From: Pseudomonadota bacterium
GTDB taxonomy: Bacteria; Pseudomonadota; Alphaproteobacteria; Rhizobiales; Xanthobacteraceae
Length of the DNA: 7,586 nt
Direction: 5' to 3'
Assembly: GCA_023405565.1 (NCBI GenBank)
Contig: JAEXXW010000385.1
Span: 1-7,586, forward strand
A program made the position numbers and the translations under genes. Under the pieces are notes generated by a model, which worked only from the letters and a program-made list of their open reading frames with translations, searched no databases and was not told the origin of the DNA. Positions 1 through 6,510 of the stretch are shown here, in pieces (the first letter of the stretch is position 1; each line of letters begins with the position of its first letter).

Positions 1-747
1 GACTGGAAGCTCGATCTTGTCGTGCTCAATGGCGAGAATGCGGCAGGCGGCTTTGGCATCACCGAAAGCATCTTCCGCGAATTCATTGATAGCGGTGTCG
101 ACGTCGTCACACTCGGCAACCATGCCTGGGATCAGCGCGAGGCGCTGGTCTTCATCGAACGCAGCCCCCGTCTCGTGCGTCCGCTCAATTATCCGAAAGG
201 GACACCGGGCCGTGGCGCCGCGATGATCGATGCCAAGAATGGTGCGCGCGTTCTCGTCATCAATGCGATGGGCCGTATCTTTCTCGATCCGCTCGACGAT
301 CCCTTCACAGCGATCGAACGCGAACTCGAAATCTGTGCGCTGAAGCGCGATGCCGACGCGATTATTGTCGACTTCCATGCGGAGGTGACGAGCGAGAAGC
401 AGGCGATGGGGCATTTCCTCGATGGCCGCGTCAGTCTCGTTGTCGGCACCCATACGCATGTGCCGACCAGCGACCATCAGGTGCTGCCGGGCGGCACCGC
501 TTACCAGACCGATGCCGGCATGACCGGCGATTATGATTCCGTCATCGGCATGGTGAAGGACGAGCCGCTGTCGCGCTTTTTGCGCCGCATCCCATCGACC
601 AAGTTCGAGGCGGCAACCGGCGCTGCCACCCTGTGCGGGCTCGCCGTCGAAACCGACGACGCAACGGGCCTTGCCACGCGCGTTTCAGCGGTGCGGCTCG
701 GCGCGCGGCTGGAGGAGGCGGTGCCGCATTTCTGGCTTGAGGCCTAG
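1..747 (+). CDS. YmdB-family (TIGR00282) metallophosphoesterase, 5'-truncated
   Basis: Cytoplasmic metal-dependent phosphodiesterase of the TIGR00282/YmdB family; Bacillus subtilis YmdB hydrolyses cyclic nucleotides such as 2',3'-cAMP, but the substrate in alphaproteobacteria is not established. The frame is open from base 1 and ends at TAG 745-747, leaving 248 visible residues. Full-length members have about 260-275, so roughly the first 15-25 residues, with the first metal-binding Asp motif, lie outside the window. Visible family motifs in order are NGEN (residues 10-13), LGNHAWD (about 38-44, a metal-binding Asn-His), VDFHAE (about 122-127), VGTHTHVPTSD (about 147-157, His ligands) and the Gly-rich TDAGMTGDYDSVIG. 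No internal break is seen. In related genomes this gene sits near yebC, which fits the context here. An ATG or GTG inside the visible part is not the true start, because conserved sequence continues upstream to the edge. Confidence 0.93.
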   Translation, partial: DWKLDLVVLNGENAAGGFGITESIFREFIDSGVDVVTLGNHAWDQREALVFIERSPRLVRPLNYPKGTPGRGAAMIDAKNGARVLVINAMGRIFLDPLDDPFTAIERELEICALKRDADAIIVDFHAEVTSEKQAMGHFLDGRVSLVVGTHTHVPTSDHQVLPGGTAYQTDAGMTGDYDSVIGMVKDEPLSRFLRRIPSTKFEAATGAATLCGLAVETDDATGLATRVSAVRLGARLEEAVPHFWLEA

Positions 748-841
748 GGCGGGATTTCCGCTGCGGCCTGCCGTCATCCGGGTGTACTGGTCGAGGCGTA
801 TGAGACCGGTTATCTTCGAGGTTCTTGCCGGGTATGTGTCC

Positions 842-2035
842 ATGCGGATCGATAACAATCATCAAGGTTCAAGACGCGTGACGGGCCTGCGGCCTGTCGC
901 CAGGATGCTGGCTGTCCTTGTCGCGCTGTTGACGATCGTCGGTCACGCGCATGCGCAGGCCCCGGCTCAACAGAAGCCCGATGAATTCATTGTCGAACGC
1001 ACATTCTTCCGCACGGCCATCGAGAACCGCTCGGTGCGTCTCGAAGGTCTTGTCGTCAAGCTTGCCGATGCGACCGAGCGGCTGCCGATCGCGCTGATCA
1101 CCCATGGCAAGTCGTCCAACCATGGCGACATGCTGGAAAGCCGTGCAGCGCATTATACCGGCGTGGCACGCGATCTCGCCCGTCGCGGTTATCTCGCGGT
1201 CGTGGTGATGCGGCGCGGCTTCGGGCAATCCGATGGCCCGATGGCGGCGCCTGTCAGTTGCGCGACGACGACATTCGCCGATCGTCTCGGCGCCGATGCC
1301 GATGACCTGCAGGCCACGCTGGATCTGGTGTCGAAGCGGCCCGACGCCGACCCGGACCGCGCGATCGCCATCGGCGTTTCGGCGGGCGGCGCGGCCGTGG
1401 TCGCCTTCGGCGCGCGCAACCCGAAAAATCTGCTTGGTGTAATCAGCATTTCCGGCGGGCTGCGCATGCCGGATTGCCCGAAGGAGGATGTGCTGGTGAA
1501 TGCCTATCGGACATTCGGGCTGACCAGCCGTGTGCCGAATTTGTGGATCTATGCGAGGAACGACAGCTTCTTTGGGCCTGCGCTCGTCGAGCGCATGCAA
1601 AGCGCCTTTCTCGATGGCGGCGGCGATGTGAAGCTGGTCATGTTCGACAAATTCGGCACCGACGGACATGCCCTGTTCGCGGCTGCGCCTGGCCGGCTGC
1701 AATGGCTGATGGAGATGGATGCATTCCTGCGCTTCCACAGCCTGCCGGCGCCGAAGCGCGAGCGCATTGCCGAAATCATGAAGCAGCTCAACATGCAGGA
1801 AAAGAGCCGGGCTTTCATCGAGCGCTATCTCGCCGCGCCGACCTACAAGGCGATTGCGCAAACGCCCGATGGCAAATCCTATTCGACGCAATATGGTGCC
1901 GGCACCATTGAGGCGGCGCGCAAGGCCGTGCTCGATGGCTGCCGCGAGCGCCACAAGCTGGCCGAGCCCTGCCGGATCGTGATGGAAAACGATACCTGGC
2001 TCGGCGAAGGCGCGACAGGGAGCGATCGTCCATGA
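842..2035 (+). CDS. Exported alpha/beta hydrolase (dienelactone hydrolase-like) with C-terminal Cys extension
   Basis: Predicted periplasmic serine hydrolase; substrate unknown. Numbering is from ATG 842. A signal peptide is clear: Arg-rich start, hydrophobic core at about 22-34, and cleavage near HAHA-QA (about 38-40). The hydrolase fold shows an oxyanion-type HGKSSN (88-93), nucleophile elbow GVSAGG with Ser180, acid ARND with Asp241, and His276 in GTDGHALF, in the canonical order Ser-Asp-His. After the core (about residue 305) comes a tail with CRERHKLAEPCRI (Cys367, Cys377) followed by ENDTWL. Cys140 and Cys212 are the other two cysteines, so two disulfides are possible in the periplasm. 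The start is uncertain: ATG 800, ATG 842, GTG 878 (AAGG at 864-867, 10 nt upstream) and ATG 905 are all in frame. GTG 878 would give the neatest signal peptide. The frame also runs upstream to 671, but that would overlap the phosphoesterase gene. The gene lies 94 bp after that gene, same strand. Confidence 0.85.
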   Translation: MRIDNNHQGSRRVTGLRPVARMLAVLVALLTIVGHAHAQAPAQQKPDEFIVERTFFRTAIENRSVRLEGLVVKLADATERLPIALITHGKSSNHGDMLESRAAHYTGVARDLARRGYLAVVVMRRGFGQSDGPMAAPVSCATTTFADRLGADADDLQATLDLVSKRPDADPDRAIAIGVSAGGAAVVAFGARNPKNLLGVISISGGLRMPDCPKEDVLVNAYRTFGLTSRVPNLWIYARNDSFFGPALVERMQSAFLDGGGDVKLVMFDKFGTDGHALFAAAPGRLQWLMEMDAFLRFHSLPAPKRERIAEIMKQLNMQEKSRAFIERYLAAPTYKAIAQTPDGKSYSTQYGAGTIEAARKAVLDGCRERHKLAEPCRIVMENDTWLGEGATGSDRP

Positions 2036-2090
2036 ATCATCGCACGTCTGTCGTGCCCGGCCTTCCACGCGCCTGACGCGCGGCTCGGGG

Positions 2091-2125
2091 GGAGGCATTC
2101 GGGCTGGAAATGCCCCCGATTTTGT
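2091..2125 (+). terminator. Candidate rho-independent terminator after the hydrolase gene
   Basis: GGCATT (2094-2099) pairs perfectly with AATGCC (2109-2114) across a 9-nt loop. Two more G-C pairs (2091-2092 with 2116-2117) follow after one A/C mismatch. The stem is followed by GATTTTGT. It lies 56 bp past the hydrolase stop and ahead of the yebC promoter region. The T-run is short, so termination is an inference. Confidence 0.35.
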
Positions 2126-2139
2126 CCCTCCCGGATTTC

Positions 2140-2168
2140 TGGATTTTCGCTCCCGGCTCGCCTATAAC
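2140..2168 (+). promoter_or_regulatory. Candidate sigma-70 promoter for yebC
   Basis: TGGATT at 2140-2145 and TATAAC at 2163-2168 are separated by 17 bp. The -10-like box lies 39 bp upstream of the yebC ATG. The -35 box is a weak match to the consensus. A terminator-like hairpin sits just upstream, consistent with yebC being its own transcription unit. This is read by eye only. Confidence 0.35.
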
Positions 2169-2207
2169 CCCGCGCGGAATCTCAACTAAATCGCGTCGGT
2201 CCGGAAC

Positions 2208-2954
2208 ATGGCAGGTCATTCCCAATTCAAGAACATCATGCACCGCAAGGGGCGGCAGGATAAGATCCGCGCCAAGCTGTTCTCCAAGCTCGGCCGCGAA
2301 ATCACGGTCGCCGCGAAGATGGGCATGCCGGACCCCGAGTTTAATCCGCGTCTGCGGGCCGCGATCATCGCCGCCCGTGCGGAAAACATGCCGAAGGACA
2401 ATATCGAGCGCGCCATCAAGAAAAGCCAGGGCGGCGATTCAGAGAACTACGATGAGGTGCGTTACGAGGGCTATGGTCCCGGCGGCGTCGCCGTCATCGT
2501 CGAGGCGCTGACCGATAACCGCAACCGCACGGCCGGCGAAGTGCGCGCGACCTTCACCAAGAATGGCGGCAACCTCGCCGAAACCGGCGCCGTGTCGTTC
2601 ATGTTCGACCGCGTCGGCATCGTCGAGTTCAATGCCGACAAGGCGAGCGCCGATGCGATGCTGGAAGCGGCGATCGATGCCGGCGCGGACGATGTGGTAT
2701 CCGGCGAGAATGGCCACGAGGTTTACACCGCACCGGATTCTCTCGCCGAGGTGTCGAAAGCGCTGGAAGCCAAGTTCGGTGAGCCGCGCAAGTCGGCCCT
2801 GATGTGGAAGCCGCAGAATACGCTGTCGGTCGATGACGAAGCCGGCGAGAAGCTGCTGCGCATGATCGAGCTGCTCGAAGAAAACGATGACGTGCAGAAT
2901 GTCTATGCGAATTTCGAGGTCTCGGATTCGCTGATGTCGAAGATGAGCGCCTAG
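2208..2954 (+). CDS. yebC: YebC/PmpR/TACO1-family protein
   Basis: Complete 248-aa protein, the usual family length (about 240-250). The start is fixed by the near-invariant N-terminus [18 protein letters not shown]; in-frame family sequence does not extend upstream. The segment that follows ([16 protein letters not shown], then [11 protein letters not shown] and [12 protein letters not shown]) is the helical domain 1. The motif [23 protein letters not shown] (about 84-106) and the later acidic domains match family domains 2 and 3. The family is broadly conserved. Members have been described as transcription regulators (PmpR of Pseudomonas), and the mitochondrial homologue TACO1 as a translation activator. 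More recent work links YebC proteins to relief of ribosome stalling at proline-rich stretches. The role here is by homology. The ribosome-binding site is poor (GGAA at 2203-2206, very close to the ATG). In many alphaproteobacteria ruvC follows directly; here two opposite-strand transporter genes intervene. Confidence 0.97.
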   Translation: MAGHSQFKNIMHRKGRQDKIRAKLFSKLGREITVAAKMGMPDPEFNPRLRAAIIAARAENMPKDNIERAIKKSQGGDSENYDEVRYEGYGPGGVAVIVEALTDNRNRTAGEVRATFTKNGGNLAETGAVSFMFDRVGIVEFNADKASADAMLEAAIDAGADDVVSGENGHEVYTAPDSLAEVSKALEAKFGEPRKSALMWKPQNTLSVDDEAGEKLLRMIELLEENDDVQNVYANFEVSDSLMSKMSA

Positions 2955-3060
2955 AGTCTTTCCGGCTTTGATGGGATCAAAGCCGGAGCTCTCACTTGTT
3001 GCTTTGACGCGTTTTCTTCACGCGAGCCGGTCTCCACTTCGCTTGAGCGCTTCAGCCTGC
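2955..3060. repeat. Dispersed-type intergenic repeat with strong hairpin, between convergent genes
   Basis: This stretch starts right after the yebC stop and ends 24 bp before the stop of the convergent transporter gene. Its first half is a 12-bp perfect inverted repeat, 2961-2972 with 2976-2987, around a GGG loop. Its second half contains a smaller stem, CGCGT (3008-3012) with ACGCG (3020-3024), followed by a segment ending in CCACTTCGCTTGAGCGC. From memory, a sequence very like 3003-3050 (GACGCG, TTTTCTTCACGCGA, then CCACTTCGCT) occurs many times between genes in Bradyrhizobium and relatives. I cannot verify copy number from this window, where it occurs once. Confidence 0.6.
2961..2987. terminator. 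Bidirectional terminator-like hairpin after yebC
   Basis: A 12-bp stem without mismatch (arms 2961-2972 and 2976-2987) closes a 3-nt GGG loop. It begins 6 bp after the yebC stop and faces the end of the convergent transporter operon. It could stop transcripts from both sides. A long U-tract is missing on either side (only CTCACTTGTT follows on the plus strand), so intrinsic termination may be inefficient. It forms the left half of the repeat at 2955-3060. Confidence 0.5.
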
Positions 3061-3084
3061 TGACGGGTTCGATCCGGCCGTCCG

Positions 3085-3864
3085 TCATCTGATCAACTCG
3101 TCGAACAGTGGCAGGCTGACCACAGCCGACAGCGCGATGATGATATAGGCCGCGCGGCGATAGGCGTGATCCGACGCGCCCTTGAACATCCAGGCGCCGA
3201 CCGTCATCGACACGATGAAGATCGGCGCCAGCAGAACGGACATCAGCAATACGTCGGCTGTGAACAGCCCGCGGAAGAAATAGATCACGAATGACGCGAT
3301 CGCGAGCAGCATGAAATAGACCATCAGGTTGGCACGGATCACGGCGGCGCTGCTGGGGCCGCCGAGCCAATAGATGATCGCTGCGGGGCCTGCGATCTGG
3401 ACCGCGCCGGTGCTGACGCCCGAGAACAGCCCGACGCCCAGCGACGCCGACAGATGGGGCTTGCCATGATAGCGCCATCCCGACGCGAGGACAGCCAGCA
3501 GCACGATGACCAGGATCGCGATGCACCAGCGCAAAACCAAAGGATCGAGATATTGCAGCGCCATGACGCCGAGCGGGATGGTGGCAAATGCAGCCAGTGT
3601 GACGGGGGCAACCTCGCGCCAGTTGCAGTGACGTGTTTGTGCGATGCTGTAGGGGGCGCTGGCAATGGTATCGGTAACCAGAAGCGTCACGACGGTGATA
3701 CGCGGTTCGTAGATTGCTGCGATGAGCGGGATGTAGATCAGCGCCGAACCGAAGCCGGAAAAGCCGCGCACGAGGCCGGATATCAGCGTCACCACGACCG
3801 CCGCGATGAACCGTGGATCGTGAAGGATGGCGTTGTATGTCTGCGCGGACAAGAAATCGGTCAT
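3085..3864 (-). CDS. TauE/SafE-type membrane transporter (second gene of pair)
   Basis: Integral inner-membrane protein of the TauE/SafE (DUF81) family, whose members are proposed exporters of sulfite, sulfoacetate and other organosulfur anions. The substrate here cannot be told. Numbering is from ATG 3864. It is very hydrophobic with about seven to eight membrane segments. The first family signature is LVRGFSGFGSALIYIPL (31-47), followed by LASGWRY (126-132), and the second half-repeat signature is FSGVSTGAVQIAGP (147-160). The start is chosen at ATG 3864, which shares its A with the TGA stop of the upstream gene (TGATG). This makes the protein 259 aa, exactly the length of its paralogue, with all motifs at identical residue numbers. 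GTG 3867 directly before it is the alternative. No Shine-Dalgarno sequence is visible ahead of either, so translation probably depends on termination of the upstream gene. Confidence 0.9.
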   Translation of the reverse strand: MTDFLSAQTYNAILHDPRFIAAVVVTLISGLVRGFSGFGSALIYIPLIAAIYEPRITVVTLLVTDTIASAPYSIAQTRHCNWREVAPVTLAAFATIPLGVMALQYLDPLVLRWCIAILVIVLLAVLASGWRYHGKPHLSASLGVGLFSGVSTGAVQIAGPAAIIYWLGGPSSAAVIRANLMVYFMLLAIASFVIYFFRGLFTADVLLMSVLLAPIFIVSMTVGAWMFKGASDHAYRRAAYIIIALSAVVSLPLFDELIR

Positions 3865-4643
3865 CACCGGAACCAGGAATCGAAGAGCGGCAGGCTGAAT
3901 AGCGCCGAAGCGGCGATGATGAGATAGGCGACGCGGCGATAGCCTTGATCGGATGTGCGGCCGAACAGGTAAGCACCAAGGAAAACGGAGACCGTGTAGA
4001 CAGGCCAGAGCATGAGGCCAATCGCAATCGGTGTGGCCTTGAACAGATCCTGGACCATGTAGCTTGCCACCAGCGTGAAGCCGATCAGCGCGAGGCAGGC
4101 CATCAGATTAAAGCGCACGACCGGGGCGGGATGCGGACTGCTGAGCCAGAACAGGATCAGCGGCGGGCCGGACATCTGCGTGGCGCCGCCGGCGATGCCG
4201 GACAAGGCGCCTGCGCCAATCGCGCCGACGGTGTTGGTCTTGCCGGGATAGCGCCAGCCGCTCGCCAGCAGCACGACAAACAGCGACACGAAACCTGCCA
4301 TGCCCCAACGCAAGGTCGCGGGATCGGCGGTCTTTTGCAGCATCGTGCCCAAAGGCACAGTTGCCGCAGCCGCGAGAAAGGCGGGCAGGACATCGCGCCA
4401 ATGGCATCTGCGGAACGCCTGAACGAAATGCGGCGAGGCACTGAGATAATCGGCGATCACGAAGGACACGGTCGCAATCTTCGGATCATAGATCGCGGCC
4501 ATCAGCGGCACATAGATCAGCGCCGAGCCGAAGCCGGAAAAGCCGCGGACGATGCCGGCCAGCACGGCTGCGCCGAGGCCGGCGATGAAGCGCGGTTCGG
4601 CAACGAGCGTGGAAAACGTCGCAAGCTTTGGTAATTCGATCAC
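3864..4643 (-). CDS. TauE/SafE-type membrane transporter (first gene of pair)
   Basis: Integral inner-membrane protein of the TauE/SafE (DUF81) family, 259 aa, starting at GTG 4643 with a G-rich stretch just upstream (GGGGG about 7 nt before the start on the minus strand). It has about seven to eight hydrophobic segments. The N-terminal half signature is IVRGFSGFGSALIYVPL (31-47), the mid-loop LASGWRYPGK (126-135), and the second half signature LSGIAGGATQMSGPP (147-161); the C-terminus is SLPLFDSWFR. Aligned by hand to the downstream gene it needs no gap, with about 113 of 259 residues identical (about 44%). The two are therefore an old tandem duplication kept as an overlapping operon. The gene diverges from ruvC across a gap of about 100 bp. 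Family members are thought to export small anions; there is no neighbouring sulfur-metabolism gene in this window to support a particular substrate. Confidence 0.9.
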   Translation of the reverse strand: MIELPKLATFSTLVAEPRFIAGLGAAVLAGIVRGFSGFGSALIYVPLMAAIYDPKIATVSFVIADYLSASPHFVQAFRRCHWRDVLPAFLAAAATVPLGTMLQKTADPATLRWGMAGFVSLFVVLLASGWRYPGKTNTVGAIGAGALSGIAGGATQMSGPPLILFWLSSPHPAPVVRFNLMACLALIGFTLVASYMVQDLFKATPIAIGLMLWPVYTVSVFLGAYLFGRTSDQGYRRVAYLIIAASALFSLPLFDSWFR

Positions 4644-4742
4644 GGAGCCCCCGGCAAAGCCTGCTTATCAGGGTAGGCGGGCCCGAGTGAGGGGCTGCGA
4701 CGCGCGCCATCCATGCATCCGGCGTGCTATCAGATGGGCAGC

Positions 4743-5249
4743 ATGAAACGCCCGATTCGCATTCTCGGCATCGATCCGGGCCTCCGCCGTACCGGCTGGG
4801 GCGTGATCACGTGCGAGGGCAACAAACTGGTCTTTCTGGCCTGCGGTTCCGTCGAGACGCATGAGCGGGCGGCGCTGGCGGAGCGGCTGGTGACGATCCA
4901 CGACGGCCTCGTCAAAGTCGTCGAGGAATTCACGCCGGACGAGGCGGCGGTGGAGGCGACCTTTGTCAATCGCGATGGCGCGGCGACGCTGAAACTTGGT
5001 CAGGCGCGCGGCATCGCCATGCTGATCCCGGCACGGGCCGGCATCGTGGTCGCCGAATATGCGCCGAACCTTGTGAAGAAGACGGTGGTCGGCGCGGGCC
5101 ATGCCGAGAAGACACAGATCCGCATGATGATCGACGTGTTGTTGCCCAAGGCCAATCCCCGCTCGCATGATGCCGCCGATGCGCTGGCGATCGCGATCAC
5201 GCATGCGCATCATCGCGGCCGTGCGGAATTGCGCGTGGTCGCAGGTTAA
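4743..5249 (+). CDS. ruvC: RuvC, Holliday junction endodeoxyribonuclease
   Basis: RuvC cuts Holliday junctions as a Mg-dependent homodimer, normally together with the RuvAB branch-migration motor, completing homologous recombination and fork repair. From ATG 4743 the protein is 168 aa, close to the usual 165-175. The four acidic catalytic residues are all present: Asp11 in [13 protein letters not shown], Glu71 in AAVEATFVN, and Asp143 and Asp146 in [11 protein letters not shown]. Phe74, equivalent to the conserved base-stacking Phe of the family, is also there. ATG 4734 and ATG 4713 are in frame upstream and would add 3 or 10 residues. None has a convincing ribosome-binding site, so 4743 is chosen because homologues begin only a few residues before the first Asp motif. 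ruvA and ruvB do not follow: the next gene is on the opposite strand. Confidence 0.96.
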   Translation: MKRPIRILGIDPGLRRTGWGVITCEGNKLVFLACGSVETHERAALAERLVTIHDGLVKVVEEFTPDEAAVEATFVNRDGAATLKLGQARGIAMLIPARAGIVVAEYAPNLVKKTVVGAGHAEKTQIRMMIDVLLPKANPRSHDAADALAIAITHAHHRGRAELRVVAG

Positions 5250-5297
5250 GAACCATCCACGCTGGCGGGGTTCCTTAAGGGAATGGGCAGCGTCTGT

Positions 5298-6380
5298 TCA
5301 GACCTTATCGAAGACCATGACCTTCGACACGAAGGCGGGTTCGTCGCGCACATGTGTCAGGCCATGTGTCCTGGCGATATGTGCGAAATCCTCGTCGAGA
5401 TAACTCTCGAAATAGGGCTCGTGATAATTCTGCGGGAAGCGTTCCAGGACCCCGACATAGTCCGGCACGTCGCGCCGCTGCAGGGAATCGACGATCACGA
5501 GCCGGCCACCGGGTTTCAGCACGCGCGCGCATTCGCCGATCACAATGCGGCGCACCTTCGGCGGCAATTCATGCATCATGAAGATATTCGTTACTGCATC
5601 CTGGCTGTTATCCCGCAGCGGCAGGCTTTCGGCATTGCCGACGATCATGCGCACGTGCGACCAGCGGCGCAGATGCCGGCGTGTATGTTTGACATAGGGC
5701 TCGGACAGATCGATGCCGGTCACCGGTAATCGCGGCCATGCCTGTTTGACGAAGTCGAGAAAGCGCCCCGTTCCGCAGCCAATATCGACAAGTGCGAGCT
5801 TGCGCTGATCGCGGCCTTTGAAGATCTCGTAAAGCTCCGGCAGCGCCATCCGCCGCATGGCATTGGCCGTGCCTTTGAACAGCACTTCGACCTGCGTGTC
5901 GTAGCGCTGCGCGGAATCGTCCGTCAGCCAGCCGCCCGACTGGTAATGGAAATTCTGCAGATAATAATCCGGCCGCTTGCCGCGCGTGGTCTCGTCCAGC
6001 ACCTCGTCGTGACGGCGCTCCTTGCGGCGGCGATGCACATCCGGCAAATCGTTGAAAAACAGGCGGGAGCGATAGATCCGCATCATCAGCGAGCCGTCGT
6101 GATCCGCTGGCAGCGGATAAAGACCTTCTTCGACATTGGCGAGATCGCGCGTCATGAGGGCCGCCATGTCGCTATAGAGCCGTTCGTCGCTCAAACTCGG
6201 CGCGCGATTGTCGCCCGCTCGCGATGGGCTCACCGCAGGGGCTTGTTCGCCAGCTTCGCGCCGTCTTACCTCCGCCGCCAGCCGCTGCAGCGCATAGCTG
6301 TGGCCCACATACCAGGCGAGGCGAGGCAATTGCGTCGCGCCATAGGCGACGCGGGTGGCAAGGCGGGCGAGCGGAGACAT
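5298..6380 (-). CDS. Class I SAM-dependent methyltransferase with long conserved-looking N-terminal region
   Basis: Soluble 360-aa protein; substrate unknown. The C-terminal half (about 180-345) is a Rossmann-type methyltransferase: motif I VDIGCGTGR (198-206, SAM glycine loop), GIDLS (222-226, acidic residue for the SAM ribose), GNAESLP (248-254), and VLKPGGRLVIVD (287-298). This places it in the Methyltransf_11/25 class. The N-terminal 180 residues are not methyltransferase core. They hold an Arg- and Pro-containing linker (about 39-65) and then DYYLQNFHYQSGGWLT (138-153) and YDTQVEVLFKGTANAMRR (160-177). From memory, this pattern recurs in related methyltransferases of cyanobacteria and proteobacteria, so it is probably a genuine domain. 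ATG 6380 is supported by AGGGA about 4 nt upstream (minus-strand AGGGAACTCATG). It is convergent with ruvC (48 bp gap) and divergent from the methyltransferase at 6511. Confidence 0.88.
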   Translation of the reverse strand: MSPLARLATRVAYGATQLPRLAWYVGHSYALQRLAAEVRRREAGEQAPAVSPSRAGDNRAPSLSDERLYSDMAALMTRDLANVEEGLYPLPADHDGSLMMRIYRSRLFFNDLPDVHRRRKERRHDEVLDETTRGKRPDYYLQNFHYQSGGWLTDDSAQRYDTQVEVLFKGTANAMRRMALPELYEIFKGRDQRKLALVDIGCGTGRFLDFVKQAWPRLPVTGIDLSEPYVKHTRRHLRRWSHVRMIVGNAESLPLRDNSQDAVTNIFMMHELPPKVRRIVIGECARVLKPGGRLVIVDSLQRRDVPDYVGVLERFPQNYHEPYFESYLDEDFAHIARTHGLTHVRDEPAFVSKVMVFDKV

Positions 6381-6399
6381 GAGTTCCCTATTCGCGGCT

Positions 6400-6416
6400 T
6401 ATTTCCAAGGGAAATA
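6400..6416. promoter_or_regulatory. Candidate operator: 17-bp inverted repeat between divergent methyltransferase genes
   Basis: TATTTCC (6400-6406) and GGAAATA (6410-6416) are perfect 7-bp inverted arms around AAG. The element is AT-rich in a GC-rich setting. It lies 20 bp upstream of the minus-strand methyltransferase start and overlaps a TATATT that could be that gene's -10 box. A dimeric repressor site is plausible; no regulator gene is next to it in the window. Confidence 0.4.
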
Positions 6417-6457
6417 TAGCGCGCGAATGCGAGGTTGCCACCGGCAGGTTCGTGCTG

Positions 6458-6471
6458 GCGACGCGCGTCGC
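6458..6471. repeat. 14-bp perfect palindrome in divergent intergenic region
   Basis: GCGACGCGCGTCGC is its own reverse complement with no spacer. It lies 40 bp upstream of the GTG start of the plus-strand methyltransferase gene. It may be a second protein-binding site, but CG-rich palindromes of this kind can arise by chance in GC-rich DNA. Confidence 0.35.
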
Positions 6472-6510
6472 GACTCGTCATGATGGGCGGGGAAATTCCA
6501 GGGAGATGTC

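Noticed and set aside
671..841. Longer N-terminus for the hydrolase, starting inside the phosphoesterase gene
   Set aside because: It would overlap the upstream gene by 77 bp and push the signal peptide far from the N-terminus.
2040..2090. Possible decayed copy of a CGTGCCCGGCC-type repeat, with a 5-bp stem at 2068-2082
   Set aside because: The resemblance is short and the stem is weak in GC-rich sequence, so it is not supported as a repeat.
869..2098. 409-codon open frame on the minus strand, opposite the hydrolase gene
   Set aside because: It lies entirely antisense to a gene with signal peptide and catalytic triad, is Arg/His-rich, and shows no family motif. Long antisense frames are expected in GC-rich DNA.
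2951..4027. 358-codon minus-strand frame covering the second transporter gene in another frame
   Set aside because: Composition is Arg/Pro/His-rich with no coherent domain, while the alternative frame encodes a clear TauE/SafE protein paralogous to its neighbour.
3945..4634. 229-codon plus-strand frame opposite the first transporter gene
   Set aside because: Antisense shadow: Gln/Arg/His-rich, no recognisable motif, and opposite a well-supported membrane protein.
4713..4742. Longer RuvC starting at ATG 4713 or 4734
   Set aside because: The extra residues are not family-like and no good ribosome-binding site precedes them; ATG 4743 gives the expected short leader before the first catalytic Asp. 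ATG 4734 cannot be fully excluded.
5250..5280. GAACC/GGTTC stem after ruvC as a terminator
   Set aside because: Only 5 bp with a 14-nt loop and no T-run; too weak to call.
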